Both the position numbers and the translations under genes were made by a program. Below are positions 33,864-44,934 of a DNA stretch of 64,000 nt, in pieces. Source of the stretch: Xanthoparmelia taractica (taxonomy: Eukaryota > Ascomycota > Lecanoromycetes > Lecanorales > Parmeliaceae). The stretch spans positions 1 to 64,000 of the forward strand of contig JANQBS010000174.1 in the NCBI GenBank assembly GCA_033085395.1, in the 5' to 3' direction. The notes beneath the pieces are model-generated. The model was given only the letters and a program-made list of their open reading frames with translations, made no database searches and was not told the DNA's origin. Positions within the stretch are counted from its first letter, which is position 1. Each line of letters begins with the position of its first letter.

Positions 33864-36382
33864 GAGACTCAGAAGGATGTTTTCGTATCCTTCCGTAAGG
33901 GGACTGGGTAGTGCTCGGGAACTCAGCTTAGGGGGTAACAGCACCTAAGTTGTAGGACATTGAATGTCAGGATAGCAACCATGGGGAGAAAAAGATCTAT
34001 GAATTAACCCTAACCTTAAGTAACATATCTTTAGGCTATCACGCTCGGGGGGTTTGGAGAATAAGCCTGCACGCCCACATACCCTTCCCACGTTTGGGCT
34101 GGGCAACTCGGGGAGATAAGGTACTTCTAGACGGAAGGGGATGCTATATATCTTACGAAGTACCGAACCGCGTGGCTATGTGGAGTGAAAGCCTAAGTAA
34201 GGTAAGCCAACGCACACTAGTCCCCAATATAGGCATATAGCCTGAGGCTATGCATGGCACACAACCCCGTACCGTAACATTGAAATCATTAAGAAGTACA
34301 AAGTATCTCGAGAACGAGAAGCGCAACCTTGATCGCTAGGACTACCTACTTCGAGACTAAAGATGATCACTAAGGTAGATAGATAAGTAGTCCGTTCTTA
34401 AACAATAACTTTATTCCTACGCCGTCTAACCAATTGACCATCCCCAAGCACAGGTCGTTTAGCCCATCGATGATATGATCCCATCAAGCTCAGAGCCCGG
34501 AACGGAAGTACTATAGCGGTCCAACGGATGTCTCGGTTTCGGTTTCGGTTTCGGTTTCGGTTTCGGTTTTCGGTTTGGTCTATACAAAAAAAGCAGTCCA
34601 GATCCATTGGCTGAAGAAGCTAAAACGAGACAGAGGTAAGGTAAGTTTGACACTTTTGATCTCACGTGGGTTGCTGTATCATGCGTGTCACAAACTGCAT
34701 GCATATATGGAACGGATTGATAGTACTAGAGGCCGCTCCTAGTGAGCCACTTGTGTGCTGGTAGCGTGCTGCCTAAGTCTTCTGTGGGGAGTGATCAAAT
34801 GGTGCAGCTGTGACTCTACAGCGCGCCAATCCTGTTAGTTGATATGAATGAGCTCCATACTTGAAACTTGACGTGCAAGAAAACCTAGCTGACTTCGAGT
34901 TGCTTCAATTGTAGGGACTTGCTCATGAGGTATTGCGCGTCCACTCGAACAAAAGTTCCTGCTTTTACAGGCTAGGATATGGCATGTCATGTGAACATTC
35001 GACCTTTCGGCCTTGCTGCCAGTGATGTTTACGTTGAAAGGATAAGAAACAAATTACACAGGTTATAGTGACGAACAATTTACGACTGCGAATGCGGATG
35101 TATGTGCGCAGACGATAGCAGTCTCACTAATTCAGGCATCTCCGGGGACCTGCCGAGTGATATCCCATCGGGGTCACTGGGATGGGCCCTCCTACTTCAA
35201 AATCAAGGTCCTGCTCTATGATTGCGTGCAGGAAGTCTACTGGGCGCAGCGTCTGAGTGTCACTCAGTGGAATAGTCGAAAACAGTTCGAGCTTTTCTCC
35301 ACGCCCCGCGAAGGGCGCAGATGCAGCACGCAACGAACGTTAAGATGAAGCTAAAAAGCGTTCGTGGAAGGCATCTTGGCCATATCCTCGACAATGAAGC
35401 TATCGTGTAGTCTGGCCGTACCGGGAATCGAGTATTTGGCCGACATCTGCAACGAGCCGGAGAAATCGAGGGACCGACAACGAGCCGGGAACGTTTACCG
35501 AGTATTTGCGCTGGGCAAGCGTGGATTCTGAGCAAAGCCGAGAACTTTGTGAAGGTGCAGTCCTGGTAGGGAGTGTAGGAGAGGTGGAGGGGAAGGATAA
35601 AACCGCCAACACAATTCCTTAAACATTAAGGCCCTTTGAGAATAACTAGGTGAATATTGACATTCTCGGCCCGCCTCTTACCACAATGGCTGATGCTGCA
35701 AGAATTTCAAGCTATAAATCAAGGTCACTGCAGGTTCTGTGCGCATAGGTCCACTATATACTAAGTCCAGTGAAATAGTCTGGAGAACCCAATCCCCAGA
35801 ACTCGGCCACAGCGGTCATCTTTCTATCACTTTTCATAATCATGAATGGAGATAGCACGTCGTAAACAAATATTACCCTTCTCCCGTCTCATCTCAGTAT
35901 CGCCGTAAATAAGGTAACCGTCACTGCTGTCAATTAAACTTATGATTGATAGAAAAAATACCAAACCTTCAAAAAGTCCACAATAGGCCTTTCACGGCTT
36001 TACCCCAAACTGATCCAGGATCGATGGGTCTACTCTCCATCCATCCTTACGGCTTTGGCCAACTTATCCATTTGCTTCATAATAAGCAACCGGTGAGTGA
36101 GTGCATGCTGTGAAGCTGAAGCCGAGAGGGATAGATAACCTTCGGGCAGCTTTTCCCGGGGCTTGAGAAAAAATCGTTGCAGTTGAGTTGCCCAACTACC
36201 ATTGTTATTCATAAACGCAAAATTCTGTGGGAAAGGGTATTAAACGATACCTTATTATTCCTTGGCGGCCACCCTGGGTAACCCGCTGACGTTTATTATC
36301 GTATATCCAACCATCAAAGACTTAGTTTGTGTAAGAAATAAAATCTATCTAATAGTAATATAATCTTTTAGATATCTAGGAT
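33864..36382. other. Gene-poor region
   Basis: About 2.5 kb without a supported gene. It includes the hexamer array at 34534-34577 and a segment near 35415-35520 where CGAGTATTTG and ACGAGCCGG recur. Short frames (35127-35612, -) show no family resemblance. Confidence 0.55.
34534..34577. repeat. TTTCGG hexamer microsatellite
   Basis: About seven head-to-tail copies of CGGTTT, the last with an extra T. A - strand frame across it reads alternating Arg-Asn, an artefact of the repeat. Confidence 0.9.
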
Positions 36383-37059
36383 ATTTAGCGTGTGCAGAAA
36401 GCTTGAGAATCCTTGGCGCAGTTTTTTGAGAATTTCATGCTTTTGCCACTCAAATCGAGACATTGCTCTCCACATCGTTAATTATCTATATTTAAGATTT
36501 TTTTTAATTCTTAAGGCTTTTATATAGTCTATATTTCTTACTATCTAAAAGATTAATCTAGAAAATCTGTCATGGAATATTTGATCATATGGACGTAGGG
36601 CTGGTCATGGCTAGCCTTGGCGCTCGCTTCTCCGTACTTAGCTGGCGCACACTCACTTAGCTAGATCAACAATTCATCCACCACACTCATTATTGAACCA
36701 CATCAATATTGTTCCTTGACAAAATCTTTATAAATAGCGTAGTCGAAGTAGTAGTATTCTAGCATTATTACTACGCTAGAAATAAAAAAAAGAGACTTTA
36801 CTTTAAGCTTTTTAAACTTTCTTAGTTTAAATCTAATCTTTCTCACGAAGCTCTATAGATTTCTAAAATTTACTATATCGTAATAAATAATAATATTTAT
36901 ATAATATAATATATAGCGCTAGAATCCTTATATTAGAACGATTATATCTATATAAGAAAATCTATAGATCTTGTTATTCTAGTAAATTTAATCTAAGATA
37001 TGTGAAATAAAAATAAAAGTCTATGCCAAGGATTCTCAAGCTTCCTGCACACGCTAAAT
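36383..37059. mobile_element. 677-bp AT-rich element with 35-bp terminal inverted repeats
   Basis: Left end 36383-36417 (starts ATTTAGCGTGTGCAG) and right end 37025-37059 are reverse complements with one mismatch in 35 (an A/G transition). The interior is strongly AT-rich with long A/T runs and no ORF of note, apart from a GC-richer patch near 36597-36660. The structure is that of a non-autonomous DNA transposon (MITE). High AT and transition differences would fit repeat-induced point mutation, not proven. No clear target-site duplication was found next to the ends. Confidence 0.75.
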
Positions 37060-38302
37060 TTTTTCGACTGTTACTTTTTATTTTTTTTTGGCTGGGGCCT
37101 AGGAAGGCGGCAGGCAATACCTTAGCGAGGCCTCTCTACTTCCTCTCGCAGCAGATTAGATTACTGAGTTCTCATACGATTGTCAACTCATTGGATTGCG
37201 TGCGGAGATTGAAGTAGGTACTTATAAACAAGGCAGTAGGGATGGAGGAAAGAGGGGGGTAGGGGGAACCGTTGTTTACAGAATAGGTACGGATGGAATA
37301 GGCGTAGATAGCAGTATACATGTAGCAGAATAACCGGGTTTCAGATCAAAGTAGCTATTATGTGGTACTATACGTGAGTTGGATGTCATGTGAGATGGAT
37401 TGGGCTTTCAGGCTGCATTTGTGTAGGGGTTCGCGGGAAAGAAGGGGGAGGGTCAAGAGGGAGGGTGAAGGATGAGGAATCCCATTTCTAAATCGTGGTA
37501 TTAGGTTGAGGATTCAGTTATATTGGACACGGATACCGTGATACTTAAGGGCATTGTGAGCCTAGATAAACCTGCAGCGTTCTTCATAATCGACCTATCT
37601 AGTTCAGGACCATTCAAGTTATCTGCACCTCTCGGGCTGCAAGTAGACTCTGGGAAAGGCTAATCGGCGGAAGTCATTATCGATGCTTAACCTCGACTTC
37701 GTGATACTGGAACCTCGGTAGCCCTTTAATGCCCCTTCGGTAGGCATCTTTACAGACCAAAGAACTAGAATCCTTAGTAAGGAACCTTTGTCCGATCTAG
37801 TGAAGCTCTGATTGCAGAAATGCGAGACCGATGCACTCGTTCAGCAGCGATTATTTCACTTCATCACCACCTTAGAAGACACACCAGTGCGGCAACGACT
37901 TCTTCACAATAACCGAATCAGCATTGCTTATGCAAACACTAAACACCTTGTCCCTGATGGATCGCTGACATCTTATGCAGACACTAAACAACTTGTTCAT
38001 GATGGACTGCTAGTGAGTTTTGAAAGCAGGTTTCCGAGAATGTTGCGACGAGCTGAAGACAGAACCGGATATTATGTCCCAGTAGGCGTGCTTCAAAAGA
38101 CCACAGTATCAGCATCTGGATTACCAATTGGTAGAGGTTGATGTGTGTACCTCAATGTCAAACACAGAATGTTTTCAGTGGTGTCGGGCCGCTTCTAAGA
38201 GAGTATCACGAGTTTTAGAGTGCCTAGAACGCTCCTTTCTCTTCGGATTTGTTGAGTTCGTCGTGCACACTGTGTTCATTCTCCAATTTTTCTATGTCTT
38301 CC
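37060..38302. other. Gene-poor region with a tandem duplication
   Basis: No supported gene. A + strand frame at 37812-38141 is open over the 45-bp tandem repeat but matches no family. The flank 37060-37200 is T-rich. Confidence 0.5.
37927..38016. repeat. Two tandem 45-bp units
   Basis: Units 37927-37971 and 37972-38016 share CTTATGCA(A/G)ACACTAAACA and TGATGGA. They are about 80% identical and in frame, encoding two diverged 15-residue copies (YANTKHLVPDGSL / YADTKQLVHDGLL) in the local open frame. Confidence 0.75.
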
Positions 38303-38858
38303 TTATGAACCTTGCTTCTCGCCTTCTTCGTATCCTTCTGTAAGTATTTTCTCTTTTTGCTTCCATTCAGGTTCAGATTCTTGCCCTCTTGATGTACCTA
38401 GATAACCACTCTGATGGATGATGGTGTTGACTATGGACGCTACCATAATACTCGTTGGTAGAGAGATCTGTATGCTGTGGGCTAAGGGCTCATCGAACAA
38501 CACGAAATGTCTTGTGATTGACGCTATAGCGGCAGCACCAACTGCTGCGACTAGAGAGTATTTATGATATCGATATTCTTGGCAGGAGCTGTAAAGGTAA
38601 AGCGTGGCCAGTGTAAACATTGCTAGAGCACACTCGAAGGCTGCAGGTGACGGATCATCGAAGGCGAAGGATAAGGATATTGGGACGCCGGCATAGTTCT
38701 GTTGTCAAACATCAGCACTTGAAGATACAATATACCATCAGCATCACTACCTCCAGTTGCTGACAGCTCTCCCACGCAGCAGAGCTGTGCGACGGATCAT
38801 ATCTGCTGATAATGATTGCGCTTGAAATCTGAACGACAACCGATATTGCGTCTAGCAT
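38303..38858 (-). CDS. Small multi-pass membrane protein, function unknown
   Basis: Exon 1 (38858-38751, 36 codons) and exon 2 (38698-38303) are joined in phase 0 by a 52-nt intron (GTAGTG ... AACAG), giving 167 aa. The unspliced frames are short, while the spliced frame is continuous and protein-like. Hydrophobic segments: ISVVVQISSAIIIS near the start, ALAMFTLATLYLY, YSLVAAVGAAAIASI, and ISLPTSIMVASIVNTII. The last ~40 residues are hydrophilic and Glu/Lys-rich, suggesting a cytosolic tail. I do not recognise a family. The gene sits between the TIR element and the EST1 relic, so it could be lineage-specific. Confidence 0.5.
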
Positions 38859-39512
38859 GTTCTTTCCAATGGTGTTCCTGCGGCTTATTCTAAGAGGTGG
38901 TGTCTTGGTGGAATGGGGTTGAGGTTAAAAAGTCTGGGTTCTTTCCGACGAGGCTGAGTGTGGGGCATAGGGGTCGCACAATTGCTTATGTAAGCATTCC
39001 TTCCGATCTGTCTTGTTTGCCATCAAATTTGCCCCTCCAAGGCTTAATAAGTAGCCTAGCCCTATATAGCAAGTTGCGAGTCTCCCCATTGCAAGCAAAT
39101 TGCGTTTCCAAATGCGGTTAGTACACAATGATCGCAAGTTGCGAACCCACCCCTAGTGGGGCATGATTAAAGTAGCGCTATTCGTAAAAGCGGCCTGTGG
39201 GACCACTTACATCTATCAACCTTAACAACCATAGAAAAGTCGTTGCACGTCCAACAATCAGTTCAACGACTCTCCTTACGCATTTCGTGGGGCATAAAAT
39301 CCAGGTTAAATAAAATGAAAAGCATTTTTTTGTACAATTACCAACAGCACAATTGCAAACAGCACCCTAGCTTTTCCGTATGAGAGCTTTTAACTGGATA
39401 GTCTCACTTAATTGAAAATCCTTGCTCTTTTCCTCCGGGACATCGCTCTCTGAACTGCCGTCGCTTCATCACGCGTAAGTGCGAGTCCAATACCTGACAG
39501 GCAGTGTAATTA
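38859..39512. other. Intergenic between membrane protein and EST1-like relic
   Basis: Contains two GCAAGTTGCGA motifs (near 39069 and 39133) around other TTGC-rich words. No gene seen. Confidence 0.5.
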
Positions 39513-39940
39513 ATGCCCGTGCATCCTCTAGACAAGGTGAAAGTAGCTGCTGAGCACGCAGGCCTGCACAACGACGGCGATTCCCAAGCTATATACTACA
39601 AACCATCCCGCAAGGCTAGGACACCGAATGAGAACCGAAGCGACGGGACGAACCCTGAGCAGCCTCCCTCTTCAAACCGGTCTCAGAATTATACTCAATC
39701 TCGGATATGTTCCAACAAGACTTGAAGAGCTTGGACCACAAATGTTCCCCGGAATCTTCTCACCGCTTCCAATATCACGCCGATACCGGGACGAAGAGCC
39801 ACAGGAGGCCCAGTATCCACCACGATGCTATCATCCTACAGCCTGAGTCCAGACCTATATCTCATGAACAGCTTGTAGTAGAAGTCAAGGGGATCTACGC
39901 TGGGTTGGTTATGGTCGAAGCGAAGTGCAACGTCAGGAAG
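39513..39940 (+). pseudogene. EST1/SMG7-like gene relic, N-terminal region
   Basis: Three frames in succession carry parts of one known fungal N-terminus. First frame: NRSDGTNPEQPPSSNRSQNY then TQSRICSNKT, followed by TGA at 39723. Second frame, after an extra T: LEELGPQMFPGIFSPLP. Third frame (open from 39707): ILQPESRPISHEQLVVEVKG then IYAGLVMVEAKC. In intact fungal proteins of the Est1-type DNA/RNA-binding family these blocks are contiguous and lead into the LHEHHDFFLASQHP helical domain, which is absent here. Only the first ~140 codons survive. Recognition is from memory of the family. Confidence 0.6.
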
Positions 39941-41050
39941 CTCGAACACGACTTACCCAAGCCTACTCAAGAGCTCTACGGTCCACTATCCGCGGGCTCC
40001 ATGGTGATTCTCGGCCTGTTACTTTGGGATATCAAGACTAAGCGGTCGATCGAGAGAATGATCCACCTTGCTGATCAAAATACCTCTGGGAGTCTGCCTT
40101 CGCCGACGTTGGAGGTTTTGCTGGCAGATTGCAAGGCATTCTGGGGTAGTCTCAATACCGGCTACTGCTCGCGAATCGGTCAACATGCTGCTTTGGTCTC
40201 GAATAGTCTCAGGCGAAGGTGGTTATCTCTAAATCCCTCGCTCTCTCTACCATTCCTAGCTTTTTGTCTGCCTGTGGTAAGAGGAAGCCCAATCGGAAAT
40301 CCAGACGAGACCAATGAATCTTCCAGTATCGCGCCTTCATTGCCTCTGCTTGTAGGGTCTCTGTACGGTGGATTTGCAGTAGCGGCTCTTGCTATGGCTA
40401 ACTCCTTAGCTAAACAAAAAGGTCCTATCCGAGTATGGGGATGCATGATGGGCATATCAGCCTATGGTTGGTGGGTGGTGAGAAACGATGCAACTGCATC
40501 GGCTTCCCTTTCCATAACGTGAGTGACGTCCTAATCAGCAAAGACAGTGCGTTCCTAAATGTCCACTAGAAATCTGGGTGTTTGGGCCATTTCCGCCTTT
40601 CAGTACGGCAACGCCACCTTCCAGGAGTTCAGAATACCCGAAAGGTCGGTCGTCTAGCTTTAACGGCAACGATTCACATTACTGACATTGCCCAGGATGT
40701 CATTGATTACTCTACTTGGGGCACTCATACTTGACATGGCTATCGTGAGATTCATAACGCAAAGCGAAGCCCCAATTTCGCAATCTGACCTCCTCAGCCT
40801 ATCGCCGCCCGCTATGAGTCTGAGCTTGGCTATTACAGCTAATCTTTTTGGTTGTCTCCGAAACCAGCCTCCATCACCGCCACCACGTCATGGGACGGAG
40901 ATTGGAGACTCTGAATTTAGGGGTGACTCATACATTGAAGGCTCCTTTCAGCAACGCATAGCTGTTCCAGACTTGAAGACCTCTCGCCTTCATCTGCTTG
41001 GCAGCCCCCTCAACGAGGATCCCACCAGAATATGGGAAAACGATGACTAA
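39707..41050 (+). CDS. Multi-pass membrane protein, possibly fused to EST1-like relic
   Basis: Three exons: 39707-40518, 40570-40644 and 40696-41050, with two 51-nt introns (phases 2 and 2), giving 413 aa from ATG 39707 or 315 aa from ATG 40001 (ATGGTGATTCTC). Residues before about 40000 are the EST1-like block, so the second start may be the true one. Hydrophobic segments: MVILGLLLW, SLSLPFLAFCLPVV, LPLLVGSLYGGFAVAALAMA, VWGCMMGISAYGWWVV, NLGVWAISAF and LITLLGALILDMAIV, then MSLSLAITANLFGCL. The C-terminus is hydrophilic (NQPPSPPPRHG). I do not recognise the family. Good splice motifs and hydrophobic periodicity support a real or recently lost gene. Confidence 0.5.
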
Positions 41051-42551
41051 CAACTGTTGTACTCGACGAACTCTCATGTGATCTCGAATGTATCCTCATT
41101 TTAGAAAGACATGTATACTTGGAAGCTCTGTAAATCTCCCTGTTAGGCTCGTAGAGCCGATGGCTCCGCTGATACTTTACAGACGCGGCCTATTGAACGA
41201 CATCTACACTACGCCTGTTCTAAATGAGAAGATTTACAACAAACGGCTACGTCCTGGGCATGACTCAAAACTGCTTAAAGACGGCCCTCCCGCGACTCCA
41301 AGGTCCTTCCATCACCTGACCAATCTCAATAACGTTACGATATCCGATGATCATGGTCGTCACGTATCCCTGCGCATCGCAGATCGCAAACAGTTGTGAT
41401 CACATCCTCGAAGACTGATAAGCCTTCCAGCAGCATTCTGATCTGCCGATGCTTCAGAAGTATGAGTGAAGGATGAACACTTCGAAGGCAAATGATGCCC
41501 AAGCAGAGTACTGCATTCAGGCCATTCAAAAAAAACTCATGGCGATTGACCTGTGTCTCTATATATATGCCTCTTCACATTATCATCTCGACTTTCTGAA
41601 ACCGCACTTTGAAAGGTTCATTGAGTGTTGAGGTGATATCGTAACGGTATAGTATATAAACCAAATCGCTAATAGCGTCAATCCAAACCCATTTGTAGCC
41701 TGCATTCGTGAATCTGTTTCTACATATACAGTATCAAAATCACGTAAACTTATCTCTTCAACGTGTATTGCTTAGACTTGGGCATACTCCCTCCTGTACC
41801 GCCGATGATTTCATCCATTGAGATGCCCCTCGTCACACAAGCCTCGCCACAACCTAGTCTGAAGAATCAAAGCCTCGATGTGCCCATTTACCCACATCCG
41901 ATTGCTCCATACGTAGCAATGGTCCGAAGCTCCGACAACGATCCCAACCTCGACCTCGCATACGCCCAATTGGACGCTTACAGCTGGGCCTGGCATTCTG
42001 GGTCCAGAGTGCACATATTCCTAATTTGTACTGGATGTCTATTTGATGAACATCAGAATTGGCGCTCACGCTGAGTTCGTTAAGCAGAATGACCGGAGTC
42101 GAAGCGAAATCTCCAATCCGCGTGGTATATATATCGCTAAGAGTAACGTGGTGTCGGTAGCGTGCCCACTGAGTGTCTGGAAGATTGAGCGGGTTAACCT
42201 TTGATTCTATATTGCGGTTCCGAAGCGCAACACTAACATTGACGGTTGCAGGAGTACCGATATCGTTGTCAAGGAGGAAAGAAAATGAAGATCTTTTGCA
42301 CCGCCATCAGAACCCCCACTAAATTACCTAGTGCGAATCTAATCCTAATTGAGTTAGGCTAGGGCTAAGTCGGTACTATGTAGGTGATCTGGGGGTGAAC
42401 GCAGTCTGTAAGGTAGGCATAACGATAAGACCGGAGACTGCACGAACATCAACCATGTCAATTCAAGACTCTTAACAATTAGAGCAGACTCCTTCTCGGC
42501 GCGCTCCGAGTTAAAAAGGCCAACACAGAAGACCCTTATAGTTGAGCCCGA
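41051..42551. other. Intergenic with dispersed repeat copy
   Basis: No supported gene. Open frames at 41088-41399 and 41763-42074 (+) have no recognisable family. It contains repeat copy B. Confidence 0.5.
42210..42377. repeat. Dispersed repeat, copy B
   Basis: Diverged copy in direct orientation of 29706-29896: both begin TATTGCGGTTC and end CGGTACT. It lies about 12.5 kb from copy A, so the two copies bracket the debris island. Confidence 0.7.
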
Positions 42552-44779
42552 ATGGGCCGACAAGCCTACCTGACCCGCGTATGTTTGGTGAGTACTGGGG
42601 TAGCAACTCTGCTATTGATTGGCTATTCCCTTTCATAAAGATTATGTATGACATCACAGGATCTTGAAGACTTTTCTATTTTCCCGCTACCCTTGTTCGG
42701 TTATCTTAGATCAAGATCATACGGAGACCTTGTTAGCAATTAGCACTTGCCTACGTTTAATCAGCCAGCAGGTAGAACTTATGATCTAACGGAATCTCGT
42801 CAGGGCCGATCTGCATTTGAACCACTGACAGAGACAGTCAATGCAGAGAAAGAAACACAAGTTCTGCAAAGCACAGCAAATAACCCGGAGGAAACCACAG
42901 AGACAGACACAAACATAATTCGCCCAATAGACTCTGGGTCTTACCAACAGCAATATGATCGAAAAGGCTATCCGGAGAATCCTACCTCGAGAGCTCTGAG
43001 CAGGCAGTCAAGAAGAGCCATCAATGATATTCTAACCACAGTGGGTGTATGTGTTGGAGTAGATGCCGATGGTCAGATAAGGCCAGTCCATGATGGTAGC
43101 CCAATCGCTCTGGACAAGTCTAAGGTCACTCGCATCGTCAGAGAGAATGAAATCGGCATGCTCATTGGCTTGGCGGAGGCAGCTCTAGGTGACTTGGCTG
43201 CCATGTGGACTGATGGTTTGAGATGCAGGTTACAGGTATGGGGATAAAAGTGAAGCACGTGAAGGGATATTGACCGCAGAGGTAGACGTTTCGCGCATTT
43301 TCCGGGGTACCTCTGATGACAATCATCAAATTAGATTGGATGAGATTTGGCTACCTGAAGTTCCTGTTTACAGGATGTCCCGCTGATACGGCATACCTAC
43401 TTCTCAACATTGCTCGATTTCTAGCTGTGAGGGTAGGTATTGAGAGAATTGCTAGCCGGCTTCGTCCACCTTCCGATTCTGGCTTCATGCAGGGGATCAA
43501 ATGGTTCCTCTTGAAGAATGCAGGACGATTGTGGGTCCTACTCCACGGGACCCAATCCCTCTATGCTGACATCGGGGAAAACAGGTTCAACTTGACAATT
43601 TTTGGGCTTCTGAGCCCTTTGAGAATCTATGCGACATTACAGCATCAACTTCTCATTGCTGCATGGCGACCTCTTCCGCCTCCCGAATTCTTCAACCCGT
43701 TCTCACCGTCATCACCTTTACGCCTACCTCGTCTCCCAGATCGACTAGACGGCGCCTCTTGCGTTCGGTTTTTAGCGTCCCTCGCTGTCAATCCAGTGGT
43801 CTTGTTAGGTGTACAAGCGTGGATTAGACCTCTAGTTCAACGCAAGGTCCAGAAATACACGCACGCCGCTCTGCCTGCACCGGACTTTCCCGACATATAT
43901 TCTCTTCAGGCGGCCATTGAAGACGAGATCGATAGGGACAACATTCCTGGCCTCGGTAACGCAGTCGACACCCCCGAGCTATGGGAAAGCAGAAGCGTAA
44001 AGGAAGAGCTCGCAAAGGACCTGCAGTACATCGGTAGGAACTTTCAGATCCTACACGACAAATTCTGGACTCTATTCGCGAGCACATCCAAAGAATCCAG
44101 CCTCCCACCCCCAACGGAACCACTACCAACTCCACCACCAACACCCGCCTCCCTGGAACCCCTCGAAGACGACCCCTCCCCGCCTTCCCCGTCCTACGAC
44201 CCCTCCTCATCCTCCGCCTCCCGCCCCTCGTCACCACGCCCTAACATCGAAATCACCGGCTCCACCACCTCAAGCGGCACCGTCCACATGAGCGTCTCCA
44301 TCCCCGTACGCAGCTCGTCCCTACCCCATCGCCACCGCCGTCGGAGCTCCGACAGCCATCCAGGACCTTCTTCGCCGTCCGCACCGGGTCCTACGACAAG
44401 TCTCCACTACCCTAACCACCGCATCACGACTCTCACCGCACAGGCTGCCGACAGCATGGCGCAGCACCTCGCCGGCTGCATCACCGACGTCCTCCTCCTC
44501 CCGCTCGAGGCGCTGTACGTGCGCTCTGTCGCGTTGTGGTTCCTCTGTTCGCCTGCTGCCGGTGCCGGGGCGACAGGGTTGGCGGAAACGTGGGTGTATC
44601 CGCTCGGTGCGTGGTTCGGGGACGGGTGGGGAGGAGGGTGGAGAGGCGTGGCTGATTATGTGGGCAAGATGGTGCTTGTGCAGGGGCTTGAAAGGGGTAT
44701 CGGGGTTGCTGTTTGGCAGGTTAGCGTGGGGTTGAGTTGGTGGGTGGGGAGGAAGTGGTTTGAGTGGGGGAGGCAATGA
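42552..44779 (+). CDS. Hypothetical membrane-associated protein, four exons
   Basis: Model: exons 42552-42587, 42744-43215, 43280-43306 and 43374-44779, giving 646 aa with consistent phases; introns are 156, 64 and 67 nt. Exon 2 encodes a Gln/Thr/Glu-rich tail, then a conserved-looking helical segment (SRQSRRAINDILTTVGV ... NEIGMLIGLAEAALGDLAAM). Exon 4 has the main body: TAYLLLNIARFLAVRVGIER, KWFLLKNAGRLWVLLHG, CVRFLASLAVNPVVLLGVQA, a Pro/Ser-rich low-complexity linker (~residues 430-530), and hydrophobic C-terminal segments (DVLLLPLEALYVRSVALWFL, RGIGVAVWQVSVGLSWWVG). I cannot name a family; organelle-membrane association is a guess. Exons 1 and 3 are weakest; exons 2 and 4 are well supported. 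Confidence 0.6.
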
Positions 44780-44934
44780 TTTCGTACGGATGGGAGATCA
44801 GGCCATATGCGTCACGTTTGAGTCTTGAGCATTCGAAGGCATAAGATACCCCCATCTTTGGGCGCTTTGAGCTATATCTTCTCATTTACATTATGTGATA
44901 GGCTTCATCCATCGTCAACTAAACCATATATGTA

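Noticed and set aside
30949..34400. An intact terpenoid gene cluster (cyclase plus P450)
   Set aside because: The cyclase is only an N-terminal fragment and the P450 has three inactivating lesions.
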